From NCBI GenBank assembly GCA_012519525.1, contig JAAYQB010000094.1, positions 1-5,690 of the forward strand: a stretch of 5,690 bases of DNA. Direction: 5' to 3'. Positions within the stretch are counted from its first letter, which is position 1. Each line of letters starts with the position of its first letter. This document shows positions 1 through 5,690 of the stretch, piece after piece. Origin of the DNA: Bacteroidales bacterium. GTDB taxonomy: Bacteria; Bacteroidota; Bacteroidia; Bacteroidales; WCHB1-69. A model generated the notes under the pieces. It saw nothing but the letters and a program-made list of their open reading frames with translations, did no database searches and had not been told where the DNA came from. Position numbers and translations under genes: made by a program.

Positions 1-10
1 AATAGAAATT

Positions 11-40
11 AAAAAAGGAGAGGTTGACCTCTCCTTTTTC
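11..40 (-). terminator. Rho-independent (probably bidirectional) terminator
   Basis: A perfect 12-bp stem pairs 12-23 with 28-39 around a four-base loop (24-27). Its core is the GC-containing GGAGAGG/CCTCTCC, flanked by A and T runs. Read on the minus strand, the hairpin begins just after the stop codon of the 124-residue gene (stop at 41-43) and ends in a run of T, as expected for an intrinsic terminator. The T run on the plus side means it could also stop transcription arriving from the left. It closes the peptidase operon. Confidence 0.9.
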
Positions 41-415
41 TTATCCTAAAAATATAGTTTTTAATTGTTTTTCTCCTATTATCTCAATTGCAGCCATTGC
101 TTTTTCTTTTGTTTTAAAATAAGTAATACTGCATGGAAAATCGGTTTCTTGCGTACTAACCGTATCGTTTTTAACAATAATAATATATTTTTTCTCTTGA
201 ATATTATTCCAATCCGGTTGCCAACCTTCATTTAAATAAATACTTACATTTAATAAATCATTCATTGACAACCAGCGTTCAATGTGTTTTTCCGAAATAC
301 AATTGTTGCGATCGTTGTACAAGGTTGTATGATTGTGTTTAACCTTGCCGAACATATCTAAAAAATAGGTTTCTTTTTTATAATACAACAATTTCATTAT
401 TTCGTCTAAACGCAT
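41..415 (-). CDS. Hypothetical protein, 124 residues, C-terminal phage-like domain
   Basis: This is a small soluble protein with no signal peptide or membrane segment, so probably cytoplasmic. Its function is unknown. The C-terminal half has a tryptophan-rich segment (YLNEGWQPDWNN, residues 60-71), a beta-like KKYIIIV stretch, then FKT (100-102) and AAIEIIGE (108-115). From memory, this arrangement recurs at the C-terminus of many small uncharacterised proteins in phages and in Bacteroidota and Firmicutes genomes; I could not check this by search. The start is chosen at the ATG at 413-415. The frame stays open to a TTG at 422-424, giving 127 residues, but ATG is far more usual and leaves 12 bases after the upstream stop codon. 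With that short gap and no terminator between them, the gene is almost certainly co-transcribed with the M16 peptidase, although no functional link is apparent. A terminator follows directly after the stop. Confidence 0.82.
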   Translation of the reverse strand: MRLDEIMKLLYYKKETYFLDMFGKVKHNHTTLYNDRNNCISEKHIERWLSMNDLLNVSIYLNEGWQPDWNNIQEKKYIIIVKNDTVSTQETDFPCSITYFKTKEKAMAAIEIIGEKQLKTIFLG

Positions 416-427
416 ATCTTTCAATTT

Positions 428-3337
428 TTAATATCCGAAAATTTGTTCTAACTTGAGTACTTTAACTTTTCCTATTTTCTTCAGATATTTCATATCCATT
501 TCCTTTGTATTTCCCATAACAACAAAAGTACGAGGTTTTCCTGTTACATATTCCTTTTGAAATTGTTTAATATCTTGAAGATTAAGCGTCATTAATTCTT
601 CAAAAGTTTGTTTTCGCGGGTCTTCTTTTAATCCTAATTTTTGCCAACTTAAAAATGTCCAAATCACTCTGTCTTTAGTAATACGCGATGTACGATAGCT
701 ATTAATGCTTGATTCTTTTGCAATATTGAAAGCAGCGTCAATTTCCGGCATATTGTTCATAAGTTCATTAAAAGTTTCGATTGATTCGGCTAATTTATCA
801 ATTCCGCAGGCAATATAAGATACATTTTGACACAAATGATTGGTATCGGATGGAGATGCATATTGAGACATTGCCGAATAAGCTAATGCACGTGCTTCTC
901 TCATTTCTTGAAATACAATCGAATTCATACTGCCTCCAAAATATTCGTTGTATAAACGAATTTTAGAAGTAATATCTTTTTGGTATTTATTACCGAAAGA
1001 CATTGTATATAAATTTACTTGAGGAGACTCATAATGAACTACATAAACCCTATCTTTGCTTGGGACGTTTTCTTTGAAAATTACTTCTGCAGGAACATCT
1101 TTTAAATCTTTTAAATTATGATGTTCATTAATGCTTTTCGAAACAGTCGATAAATTATCAGGTCCGTAATAAATAATAAATTGTTTATAATTCATCCAAT
1201 CTTGTACTTTAGTAATTAATTGTGTCGGTGTGATAGCTTTTAATTCTTTTGTACTTAATTGCGTTGCAAAAACAGGCGATTCGGTTCCAAACATTCCATA
1301 AGTAATCAAATGAGAGAAAATTGCATTTTGATTATGTTTTGAGTTTTCGCGAGATTTTAATATATCACTAATTAAATTGTCAAGAGCTTCTTGATTGGGT
1401 TGAGCATTTTTAACTATATCTTCAAATAATTTAATTGCTGCATCCATATTTTTCGATAAACCCGAAATAGTGATATAACTACGCTCACTACCTGCCGACA
1501 TATCAAATGTACAACCTATTTTATAAAACTCTTCTTTGATTTGTTCGGGAGTCAATGTTTTAGTGCCAAGGTATTCAAAATAAGAAAAAGCGATGTTTAA
1601 ATACTTATCTTGATATATTCCCATATCAATTACATAATTCAAATAAAACAATTCATTGTCGTAGTTTTTAGTGTGATATATTTTAGTATTATTTTCTAAA
1701 AGGGAATAACCTATTTTTGAAACATCAACAAATACAGGCTCGATAGGATTTACTTTGCGTTCTTCTATCATTTTCACAAAATCACTTTTATCGGTTCTAT
1801 TGATGGTAATAGGAGTAATTTTAGGTTTTTTAACCTTTTCGATATCTGTCGGTTTTCCTTTACGTTTATAAATAACAACATAATTGTCTCTTCGTAAATA
1901 TTTTTTTGCAAAATCAATTATATCTTGTTTTGTAATTTTTTCTAAACGATCCAAAGAAATTACTTTTTCTGCCCAAGGAATATCCAAATAAAAAGCTTCT
2001 TCCATTGCATCCACTCGTCCGCTATTGCTTTCATACGCCGAGATTTCTCTTAAACGTAAATCATTAATACAAGCCTGTAATAACCAATCTTCAAAGGCTC
2101 CTTGCTGCAATAAGTCTATTTGCTCTAATAAGATATTACGCACTTCTTCAAGAGTTTGTCCTGCTTTCGGACTTCCATACATCATCATATAAGAATAATC
2201 ATGCAACATAACAGGAGCAGAACCGGCACCTAAAGTACGTTGTTTTTGATTGACATTCAAATCTATTAAGCCTGCATGTCCGTTTGTAATAATCATTTCT
2301 GCCAATATCATTACAGGGATTTCTTCCGATTTCGGATTTCCAAAACGCCATGCTAAACGTATATTTTCTGCTTCTTTCCCCACAACTTCTTTTTCGATAG
2401 GAGCTGTAATAGGTTCTTCCGGTTGAAAGGAAAAAGGAGGAATGGGAGAAGATTCCATTTTTCCAAAATATTTGTCTATTAATGCAATAGCTTCATCGGG
2501 GTCAAAATCTCCTGCCATAATAAATGCCATATTATTAGGAACATAATAGGTAGAAAAGAAATTTTTTACATTGGTAATAGAAGGATTACGCAAATCTTTT
2601 TGTGTTCCTATAGTGGTTTGTGTTCCATAAGGATGATTGGGAAACAATGCTTCCATTAATGCTGCATTTACTCGTCTTCCGTCTTGCGTTAAGGTCATGT
2701 TTTTTTCTTCATAAATTGTCTCTAATTCCGTATGAAATAAACGAATAACCGGATTTTGAAAACGATCTGCTTGTATGATTAGAAAATTTTCTAACTGATT
2801 GGATGGAATATTTTCATAATAATTGGTAAAATCAACCCATGTAGCAGCATTAGTACCACTTGAACCGATAATCGACATCAACTTATCGTATTCGTTTGCA
2901 ATGGCATATTTAGATGCTATTTGTGAAATACTATCAATTTTAGCATAAACGGCTTTACGCTCTTCTTCTTTCGATTCATCTATCTTACGATATTCTTCAA
3001 ATAATTTTTCTATCTCATCCAATAAAGGTTCTTCCGCTTCCCAATTGGTTGTTCCAAAACTTTTTGTTCCTTTAAACATTAAATGTTCAAAATAGTGAGC
3101 CAAACCGGTGGTTTCGGCAGGGTCTAATTTACTACCCGCTTTGGTTGCAATAGTGATTTTGATTTTCGGTTCTTCTTTGTTAACAGACATATACACTTTT
3201 AATCCATTATCAAGCGTATAAATACGTGCTTTTAAAGGATCGTTGGGAACCGTTTCGTACTGATACGTTTTTTGAGTAAATCCACTGAATACAAAACCAA
3301 CATACAAAAATGTGATTATTACTAATTTTTTCATCAT
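428..3337 (-). CDS. Secreted M16 family zinc metallopeptidase (insulinase/pitrilysin-like)
   Basis: This is a zinc-dependent endopeptidase of 969 residues, probably periplasmic. The N-terminus is a signal peptide (MMKK, then a hydrophobic stretch to about residue 20) with no lipobox cysteine. The inverted M16 zinc motif HxxEH is intact as HYFEH (H81, E84, H85). The third ligand is most likely E211 in LETIYEEKN, with E204 as the other conserved acid. A charged, probably helical insertion at about 100-165 separates the motif from this glutamate, giving about 126 residues instead of the roughly 75 typical of classical members. The C-terminal half has the substrate-binding arginine/tyrosine pair R813 and Y820 in REARALAY, with the same seven-residue step as R824/Y831 of insulin-degrading enzyme. 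The length fits a full-length enzyme carrying both halves on one chain, so it is probably active. Family members degrade peptides or process secreted proteins; the substrate here is unknown. The start is one of two adjacent ATG codons (3335-3337 or 3332-3334). It leads an operon with the small downstream gene. Confidence 0.95.
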   Translation of the reverse strand: MMKKLVIITFLYVGFVFSGFTQKTYQYETVPNDPLKARIYTLDNGLKVYMSVNKEEPKIKITIATKAGSKLDPAETTGLAHYFEHLMFKGTKSFGTTNWEAEEPLLDEIEKLFEEYRKIDESKEEERKAVYAKIDSISQIASKYAIANEYDKLMSIIGSSGTNAATWVDFTNYYENIPSNQLENFLIIQADRFQNPVIRLFHTELETIYEEKNMTLTQDGRRVNAALMEALFPNHPYGTQTTIGTQKDLRNPSITNVKNFFSTYYVPNNMAFIMAGDFDPDEAIALIDKYFGKMESSPIPPFSFQPEEPITAPIEKEVVGKEAENIRLAWRFGNPKSEEIPVMILAEMIITNGHAGLIDLNVNQKQRTLGAGSAPVMLHDYSYMMMYGSPKAGQTLEEVRNILLEQIDLLQQGAFEDWLLQACINDLRLREISAYESNSGRVDAMEEAFYLDIPWAEKVISLDRLEKITKQDIIDFAKKYLRRDNYVVIYKRKGKPTDIEKVKKPKITPITINRTDKSDFVKMIEERKVNPIEPVFVDVSKIGYSLLENNTKIYHTKNYDNELFYLNYVIDMGIYQDKYLNIAFSYFEYLGTKTLTPEQIKEEFYKIGCTFDMSAGSERSYITISGLSKNMDAAIKLFEDIVKNAQPNQEALDNLISDILKSRENSKHNQNAIFSHLITYGMFGTESPVFATQLSTKELKAITPTQLITKVQDWMNYKQFIIYYGPDNLSTVSKSINEHHNLKDLKDVPAEVIFKENVPSKDRVYVVHYESPQVNLYTMSFGNKYQKDITSKIRLYNEYFGGSMNSIVFQEMREARALAYSAMSQYASPSDTNHLCQNVSYIACGIDKLAESIETFNELMNNMPEIDAAFNIAKESSINSYRTSRITKDRVIWTFLSWQKLGLKEDPRKQTFEELMTLNLQDIKQFQKEYVTGKPRTFVVMGNTKEMDMKYLKKIGKVKVLKLEQIFGY

Positions 3338-3372
3338 AATATTAATTTTTTATTTTTATTAAATTTAAAAAG

Positions 3373-3380
3373 CAAAAGTA
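3373..3380 (-). promoter_or_regulatory. Candidate Bacteroidota -7 element for the M16 peptidase operon
   Basis: Read on the minus strand, this is TACTTTTG, an exact match to the Bacteroidota -7 consensus TAnnTTTG. It lies 36 bases upstream of the peptidase start, which would give a 5' leader of about 30 bases. No clear TTTG -33 element is visible at the expected distance, and chance matches are common in DNA this AT-rich, so the call is tentative. Confidence 0.45.
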
Positions 3381-3388
3381 ATCAATTT

Positions 3389-3421
3389 TTTGCTTATATC
3401 TTTATATTTTCTTTATATTTT
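3389..3421 (+). promoter_or_regulatory. Possible promoter for the plus-strand envelope gene cluster
   Basis: A TTTG at 3389-3392 is followed after 21 bases by TATATTTT at 3414-3421. This matches the Bacteroidota -33/-7 arrangement (TTTG, then TAnnTTTG) except for the last base. If real, transcription would begin near 3428 and the 64-base repeat would lie in the 5' leader of the first gene, not in its promoter. The region is so T-rich that a chance match is a serious alternative. No better promoter is visible in 3422-3544. Confidence 0.25.
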
Positions 3422-3475
3422 TACGCTTCCTGAAAAAAAATTTTAAAACGCATTGAAAATTTGAAATCAATTATC

Positions 3476-3539
3476 ACAATAATTTAAATAATAAAGACGT
3501 TATTCAAAAAAATATACGCGTACACTAACTAAAAAATAA
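3476..3539 (+). repeat. 64-bp perfect direct repeat, copy 1 (leader of barrel gene)
   Basis: This stretch is identical over all 64 bases to 4201-4264. It ends five bases before the ATG of the barrel-protein gene, the same distance as copy 2 from its gene. It contains the 8-base palindrome TACGCGTA (3515-3522) and a short inverted repeat AATAA/TTATT around five bases (3490-3504). Its last 14 bases (3526-3539) recur at 5285-5298. No recognisable promoter consensus lies inside it. Confidence 0.97.
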
Positions 3540-3544
3540 TCGCT

Positions 3545-4207
3545 ATGCAATCAATTATTAAATTCAACCTAATCTTTATTATATGCACACTATTATTGTT
3601 AGTTCCCAAAAAAGGATGCGGTCAAGAAGAAAAGACAATGCACCATACCATAGGACTTAATTTGTTACAACTACCTGCCACCACCATTGATATTACTTAT
3701 GCATTTTCTAATAACCCACAGTACGACTTCTTAATTAATTCCGGATTTACCTTTAATTATTCAAAATCAATTGACTATATAGGATGGTTATTAAGTCCTC
3801 ATTTCGACTGCGGCAACGATGGTTTTACTATGATACAACAAAGCGGTGCATTCTTAAAAGGAGGAATGAAATACAATGTCAGAAAATCGTTCGATAAAAA
3901 ATATTATTTCTTTTTCTCAGCATACGTATGCGGTTCTTGGATATATGAAGAAGCCGAAAAAACGAACCGATTAAAACACCATAAATTTATCTATGGATTT
4001 ACCGGAAATGTCGGTTATCATATAAATATATATAAAAAAATAAGTACGGATATTGCCATAAACATTTCTTACACACCTGATAAAACCGTTAAAGATTTAT
4101 ACGGCTACGAAAATTATATTCCGGGAATGGGTTTTATGGAAACATGCGGAAGCAACAAATGTGTTTTTCCAATGATAGTTTGGTCTATAAAATATCAAAT
4201 ACAATAA
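3545..4207 (+). CDS. Probable outer-membrane beta-barrel protein, 220 residues
   Basis: The N-terminus is a signal peptide: K6, a hydrophobic core at about 8-20, then PKKGCGQEE. The cysteine at 25 is preceded by Lys-Lys-Gly, which is not a normal lipobox, so cleavage by signal peptidase I near residues 24-27 is more likely than lipidation. The mature part is rich in aromatic and glycine residues, with alternating stretches typical of amphipathic strands (for example HTIGLNLLQL, FLINSGFTFNY, FFFSAYVCG, GFTGNVGYHI and the terminal VWSIKYQIQ). This suggests a small outer-membrane barrel of about eight strands. The mature chain also has cysteines at 89, 129, 201 and 206, more than usual for such proteins; some may form disulfides. 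It is the first gene of the plus-strand cluster. Its stop codon (4205-4207) falls inside copy 2 of the 64-bp repeat. No specific family is recognised, and the barrel assignment is an inference from composition and strand pattern. Confidence 0.85.
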   Translation: MQSIIKFNLIFIICTLLLLVPKKGCGQEEKTMHHTIGLNLLQLPATTIDITYAFSNNPQYDFLINSGFTFNYSKSIDYIGWLLSPHFDCGNDGFTMIQQSGAFLKGGMKYNVRKSFDKKYYFFFSAYVCGSWIYEEAEKTNRLKHHKFIYGFTGNVGYHINIYKKISTDIAINISYTPDKTVKDLYGYENYIPGMGFMETCGSNKCVFPMIVWSIKYQIQ

Positions 4208-4264
4208 TTTAAATAATAAAGACGTTATTCAAAAAAATATACGCGTACACTAACTAAAAAATAA
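4201..4264 (+). repeat. 64-bp perfect direct repeat, copy 2 (between barrel gene and first lipoprotein gene)
   Basis: This is identical to 3476-3539, offset by 725 bases. It begins inside the last codons of the barrel gene, includes that gene's stop codon, fills the spacer, and ends five bases before the ATG of the next gene. The palindrome TACGCGTA is at 4240-4247. The last 14 bases (4251-4264) are shared with a third site at 5285-5298. Confidence 0.97.
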
Positions 4265-4293
4265 CTCTTATGAAAACAAAAACATTTTTAATA
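4251..4293 (+). repeat. 43-bp direct repeat, copy 1 (leader plus first 8 codons)
   Basis: This is identical to 5285-5327. It covers 19 leader bases and the first 24 coding bases (MKTKTFLI) of the cysteine-rich lipoprotein gene. Identity stops sharply after codon 8, where GTA here faces ATC in the other copy. Its first 14 bases are also the end of the 64-bp repeat, so the two repeat families overlap. Confidence 0.95.
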
Positions 4294-4743
4294 GTACTAT
4301 TACTGACAGGAATATTTTGGAGTTGCGAACGACAATGCATATTGCCAAAAGAAGAGATTGGAACCGGAGAAATTATAGCTAATGCAAAAATAAATACGGC
4401 AAATAAACATTTAAGTGATATTTCACAGGAAGAAGCCGGCAAATGCATACAATCAGAGGCACAAAATATTGATAACTTACAGGTTGGTTTTGATGATGGC
4501 GTACATTATCAGGCGATTGACTTTTCAAAATATTCCGTACTTGAAAAAGAAATAAGAGCTGGAGGATGTTCTGCTGTCTGTGAACGAAATGTTTCTAAAG
4601 ATACAAAAAACAAGAAAATAGTATATACGATAACCGTACATCAATGTGGAAAATGTAAAATGATGATTATGAACTGGAATTGGGTGTTGGTTCCGAAAAT
4701 TCCGGAAGATTATACAATAGAATATAAAGTACTTAAAAAGTAA
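4270..4743 (+). CDS. Cysteine-rich small lipoprotein, 157 residues
   Basis: This is a predicted lipoprotein. It has a MKTK basic start, a hydrophobic core and a lipobox FWSC with the lipidated cysteine at 19, followed by ERQC. The acylated form would sit in the outer or inner membrane facing the periplasm or the surface. The mature chain has cysteines at 23 and 59 and two close pairs, C100-x3-C104 and C126-x2-C129 (HQCGKCK). These could form disulfides or bind a metal or redox partner. The C-terminal region (VDFSKY-like IDFSKYSVLEKE, then NWNWVLVPKIPEDYTIEYKV) has a beta-rich look. It reminds me of small uncharacterised Bacteroidota lipoproteins, but I cannot name a family. The gene starts five bases after the 64-bp repeat and shares its first eight codons with the lipoprotein gene at 5304. 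The next gene follows after 25 bases, which suggests co-transcription. Function unknown. Confidence 0.88.
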   Translation: MKTKTFLIVLLLTGIFWSCERQCILPKEEIGTGEIIANAKINTANKHLSDISQEEAGKCIQSEAQNIDNLQVGFDDGVHYQAIDFSKYSVLEKEIRAGGCSAVCERNVSKDTKNKKIVYTITVHQCGKCKMMIMNWNWVLVPKIPEDYTIEYKVLKK

Positions 4744-4768
4744 ATCAAAAAAATACAAATTAATTACC

Positions 4769-5287
4769 ATGAAAATACGCCATTTATTTTTCTTTATCAT
4801 TATAATCTTTGTTTTTGCAGGATGTACACATAGATGTCCTGACGATTTTCCCATAAATATCCGGTATTTTCCCTATAAAAAGGGAAATATACTTTCTTTT
4901 CATAATACACAAGGAGATACAGTATCCACTACTGTTCAAAAGGTAATGCAAAATAAAAATAAAAATGTACCTTGGGGAAGTAAAGGTTTATGTTTCGCCG
5001 ACTATTTTTTTTCGTCAAGTGGAGAGGTACAATTAAACGGTAATTTTAATGCATTTGCATATCCCGGCAATTCACATTTTAGTACTATTTCTTTATCCGT
5101 TGATATTTCGTATAATAAATTCACAATTTTTTTCGATAGATATTTCTCTTTTGAAGGAAATAATTATAATATCTTCGGAGACACTATTTTGTTAAGTGAT
5201 GGTCAAGAAAGCATTACCATTGTCAAAAACAAAGGCATTACGGAATGGACGGATGGAAACGGAGAGGTTTGGAAATTAATAAATTAA
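4769..5287 (+). CDS. Small hypothetical lipoprotein, 172 residues
   Basis: This is a predicted lipoprotein with a MKIRH start, a very hydrophobic FFFIIIIFVF core and a lipobox FAGC (cysteine 19), followed by THRCPDDFP. The mature chain has only two more cysteines (23 and 75). It reads as mostly beta strand with many aromatic, asparagine and glycine residues. Two segments look conserved in style with other small Bacteroidota lipoproteins: YFPYKKGNILSFHNTQGDT (33-51) and the C-terminal ITEWTDGNGEVWKLIN. No named family or catalytic motif is seen. The start is the first ATG after the preceding stop, with a 25-base AT-rich spacer (4744-4768) that shares no repeat with the other leaders. Its stop codon (5285-5287) is the first three bases of the second copy of the 43-bp repeat, and the next gene begins 16 bases later. 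It is therefore very likely in the same transcript as its neighbours. Confidence 0.87.
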   Translation: MKIRHLFFFIIIIFVFAGCTHRCPDDFPINIRYFPYKKGNILSFHNTQGDTVSTTVQKVMQNKNKNVPWGSKGLCFADYFFSSSGEVQLNGNFNAFAYPGNSHFSTISLSVDISYNKFTIFFDRYFSFEGNNYNIFGDTILLSDGQESITIVKNKGITEWTDGNGEVWKLIN

Positions 5288-5327
5288 CTAAAAAATAACT
5301 CTTATGAAAACAAAAACATTTTTAATA
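5285..5327 (+). repeat. 43-bp direct repeat, copy 2 (leader plus first 8 codons)
   Basis: This is identical to 4251-4293, offset by 1034 bases. It begins with the stop codon of the 172-residue lipoprotein gene, fills the 16-base spacer and covers the first eight codons of the next lipoprotein gene. Its first 14 bases (TAACTAAAAAATAA) are the core found in all three repeat-bearing leaders, each time starting exactly 19 bases before the ATG. Confidence 0.95.
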
Positions 5328-5690
5328 ATCTTCTTCTTTGTATTTACAATCCTTAACAGCTGTGAAAGAGATACTTCTTCTATTTGCGACAAACTCTTAG
5401 AACAAGGAAATGCCGGTCAATCCTTGCTGAAAGGAGAATGGAAATTTGAATCTTTTGCTTATACCCTAAATGGTAGTACAATAAAATACAAGGAAAAAAT
5501 TCAAAAAGGAACGTTAGCCTTTAACGACACAATGATGGGTGTTTCACATACCAATACAATAAGATTTCTATATACACTGGAAGGCAAAAATAATATAATG
5601 ATTAAAATGAAAGGGTCAACATATATTAATCCGCCGCAAGAAGAAAATGATATTACTGTTGCTTTAATCAATTCATTATGCTATGTCATA
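5304..5690 (+). CDS. META/HslJ-like lipoprotein, partial (first 129 residues, runs off the window)
   Basis: The reading frame is open from the ATG at 5304 to the window end without a stop, 129 codons so far. The N-terminus MKTKTFLIIFFFVFTILNSC is a lipoprotein signal with lipobox LNSC (cysteine 20), followed by ERDTSS. The mature part starts a beta-rich domain at about residue 42 (LLKGEWKFESFAY). A TLAFND strand, SHTNTIRFLYTLEG (81-94), IMIKMKGST and then an acidic turn before ITVALINSLCYVI follow. This order (L-x-G-x-W start, TN followed by a Y/LEG strand, a G-x-T segment, and a final helix AL-x-x-S-x-x-Y) resembles META/HslJ-type lipoproteins of Bacteroidota. That call is made from pattern memory and is moderate at best. 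The first eight codons are base-for-base those of the lipoprotein gene at 4270, but the proteins differ after that. It is 16 bases after the preceding gene and probably co-transcribed with it. Confidence 0.85.
   Translation, partial: MKTKTFLIIFFFVFTILNSCERDTSSICDKLLEQGNAGQSLLKGEWKFESFAYTLNGSTIKYKEKIQKGTLAFNDTMMGVSHTNTIRFLYTLEGKNNIMIKMKGSTYINPPQEENDITVALINSLCYVI

Noticed and set aside
781..966. 61-codon open frame on the plus strand
   Set aside because: It lies wholly antisense within the M16 peptidase gene, has no plausible leader, and its translation resembles no protein pattern.
3490..3511. Hairpin plus A run in the repeat as a terminator
   Set aside because: The stem is only five A/T pairs, and on the plus strand it is followed by A, not T, so it would not terminate transcription of the cluster.
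3611..3622. Lipobox-like cysteine (C25) in the barrel protein
   Set aside because: It is preceded by Lys-Lys-Gly instead of the Leu/Ala/Gly-type residues of a lipobox, so lipidation is unlikely.
3476..4264. The 64-bp repeats as a CRISPR array or insertion-sequence ends
   Set aside because: There are only two copies 725 bases apart in direct orientation, enclosing an ordinary envelope gene. There is no spacer series, transposase or terminal inverted repeat.
4254..4448. 64-codon open frame on the minus strand
   Set aside because: It is antisense to the repeat and the start of the cysteine-rich lipoprotein gene, whose lipobox and coding pattern clearly mark the plus strand as real.
4525..4854. 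109-codon open frame on the minus strand
   Set aside because: It covers the 3' end of one lipoprotein gene and the start of the next on the opposite strand; the Phe/Ile/Tyr-rich translation is an AT-rich shadow.

Overview
The window looks like a chromosomal segment from a member of the Bacteroidota, probably Bacteroidales. It is very AT-rich. The start codons have no Shine-Dalgarno sequence but sit behind A-rich leaders. There is a large periplasmic M16 peptidase of the Bacteroidota type, a run of small poorly conserved lipoproteins, and a -7 element of the Bacteroidota form TAnnTTTG. The assignment rests on these features read by eye, not on any database search.

The left 60% is transcribed on the minus strand. 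It holds a 969-residue secreted zinc peptidase of the M16 (insulinase/pitrilysin) family, followed almost without a gap by a 124-residue protein of unknown function. This pair ends at a strong hairpin terminator at 11-40. The two genes look like one operon. A plausible promoter (TACTTTTG, read on the minus strand) lies 36 bases upstream of the peptidase start.

A divergent intergenic region of about 207 bases separates this operon from a plus-strand cluster of envelope genes. The cluster is a 220-residue probable outer-membrane beta-barrel protein, followed by three small lipoproteins of 157, 172 and at least 129 residues. The first lipoprotein is cysteine-rich, the second is of unknown family, and the last resembles META/HslJ-like lipoproteins and runs off the window. 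Spacing between the cluster genes is 62, 25 and 16 bases. They probably act together at the cell envelope, but no specific function can be read from the sequence.

The most unusual feature is a set of direct repeats in the spacers of the envelope cluster. A perfect 64-base repeat lies immediately before the starts of the barrel gene and the first lipoprotein gene. A second perfect 43-base repeat joins the leader and first eight codons of the first lipoprotein gene to those of the last one. In all three places a common 14-base core starts exactly 19 bases before the ATG. This points to spacer-plus-start duplication, to recombination between cassettes, or to a conserved leader element. No RNA genes, CRISPR arrays or insertion sequences were seen.
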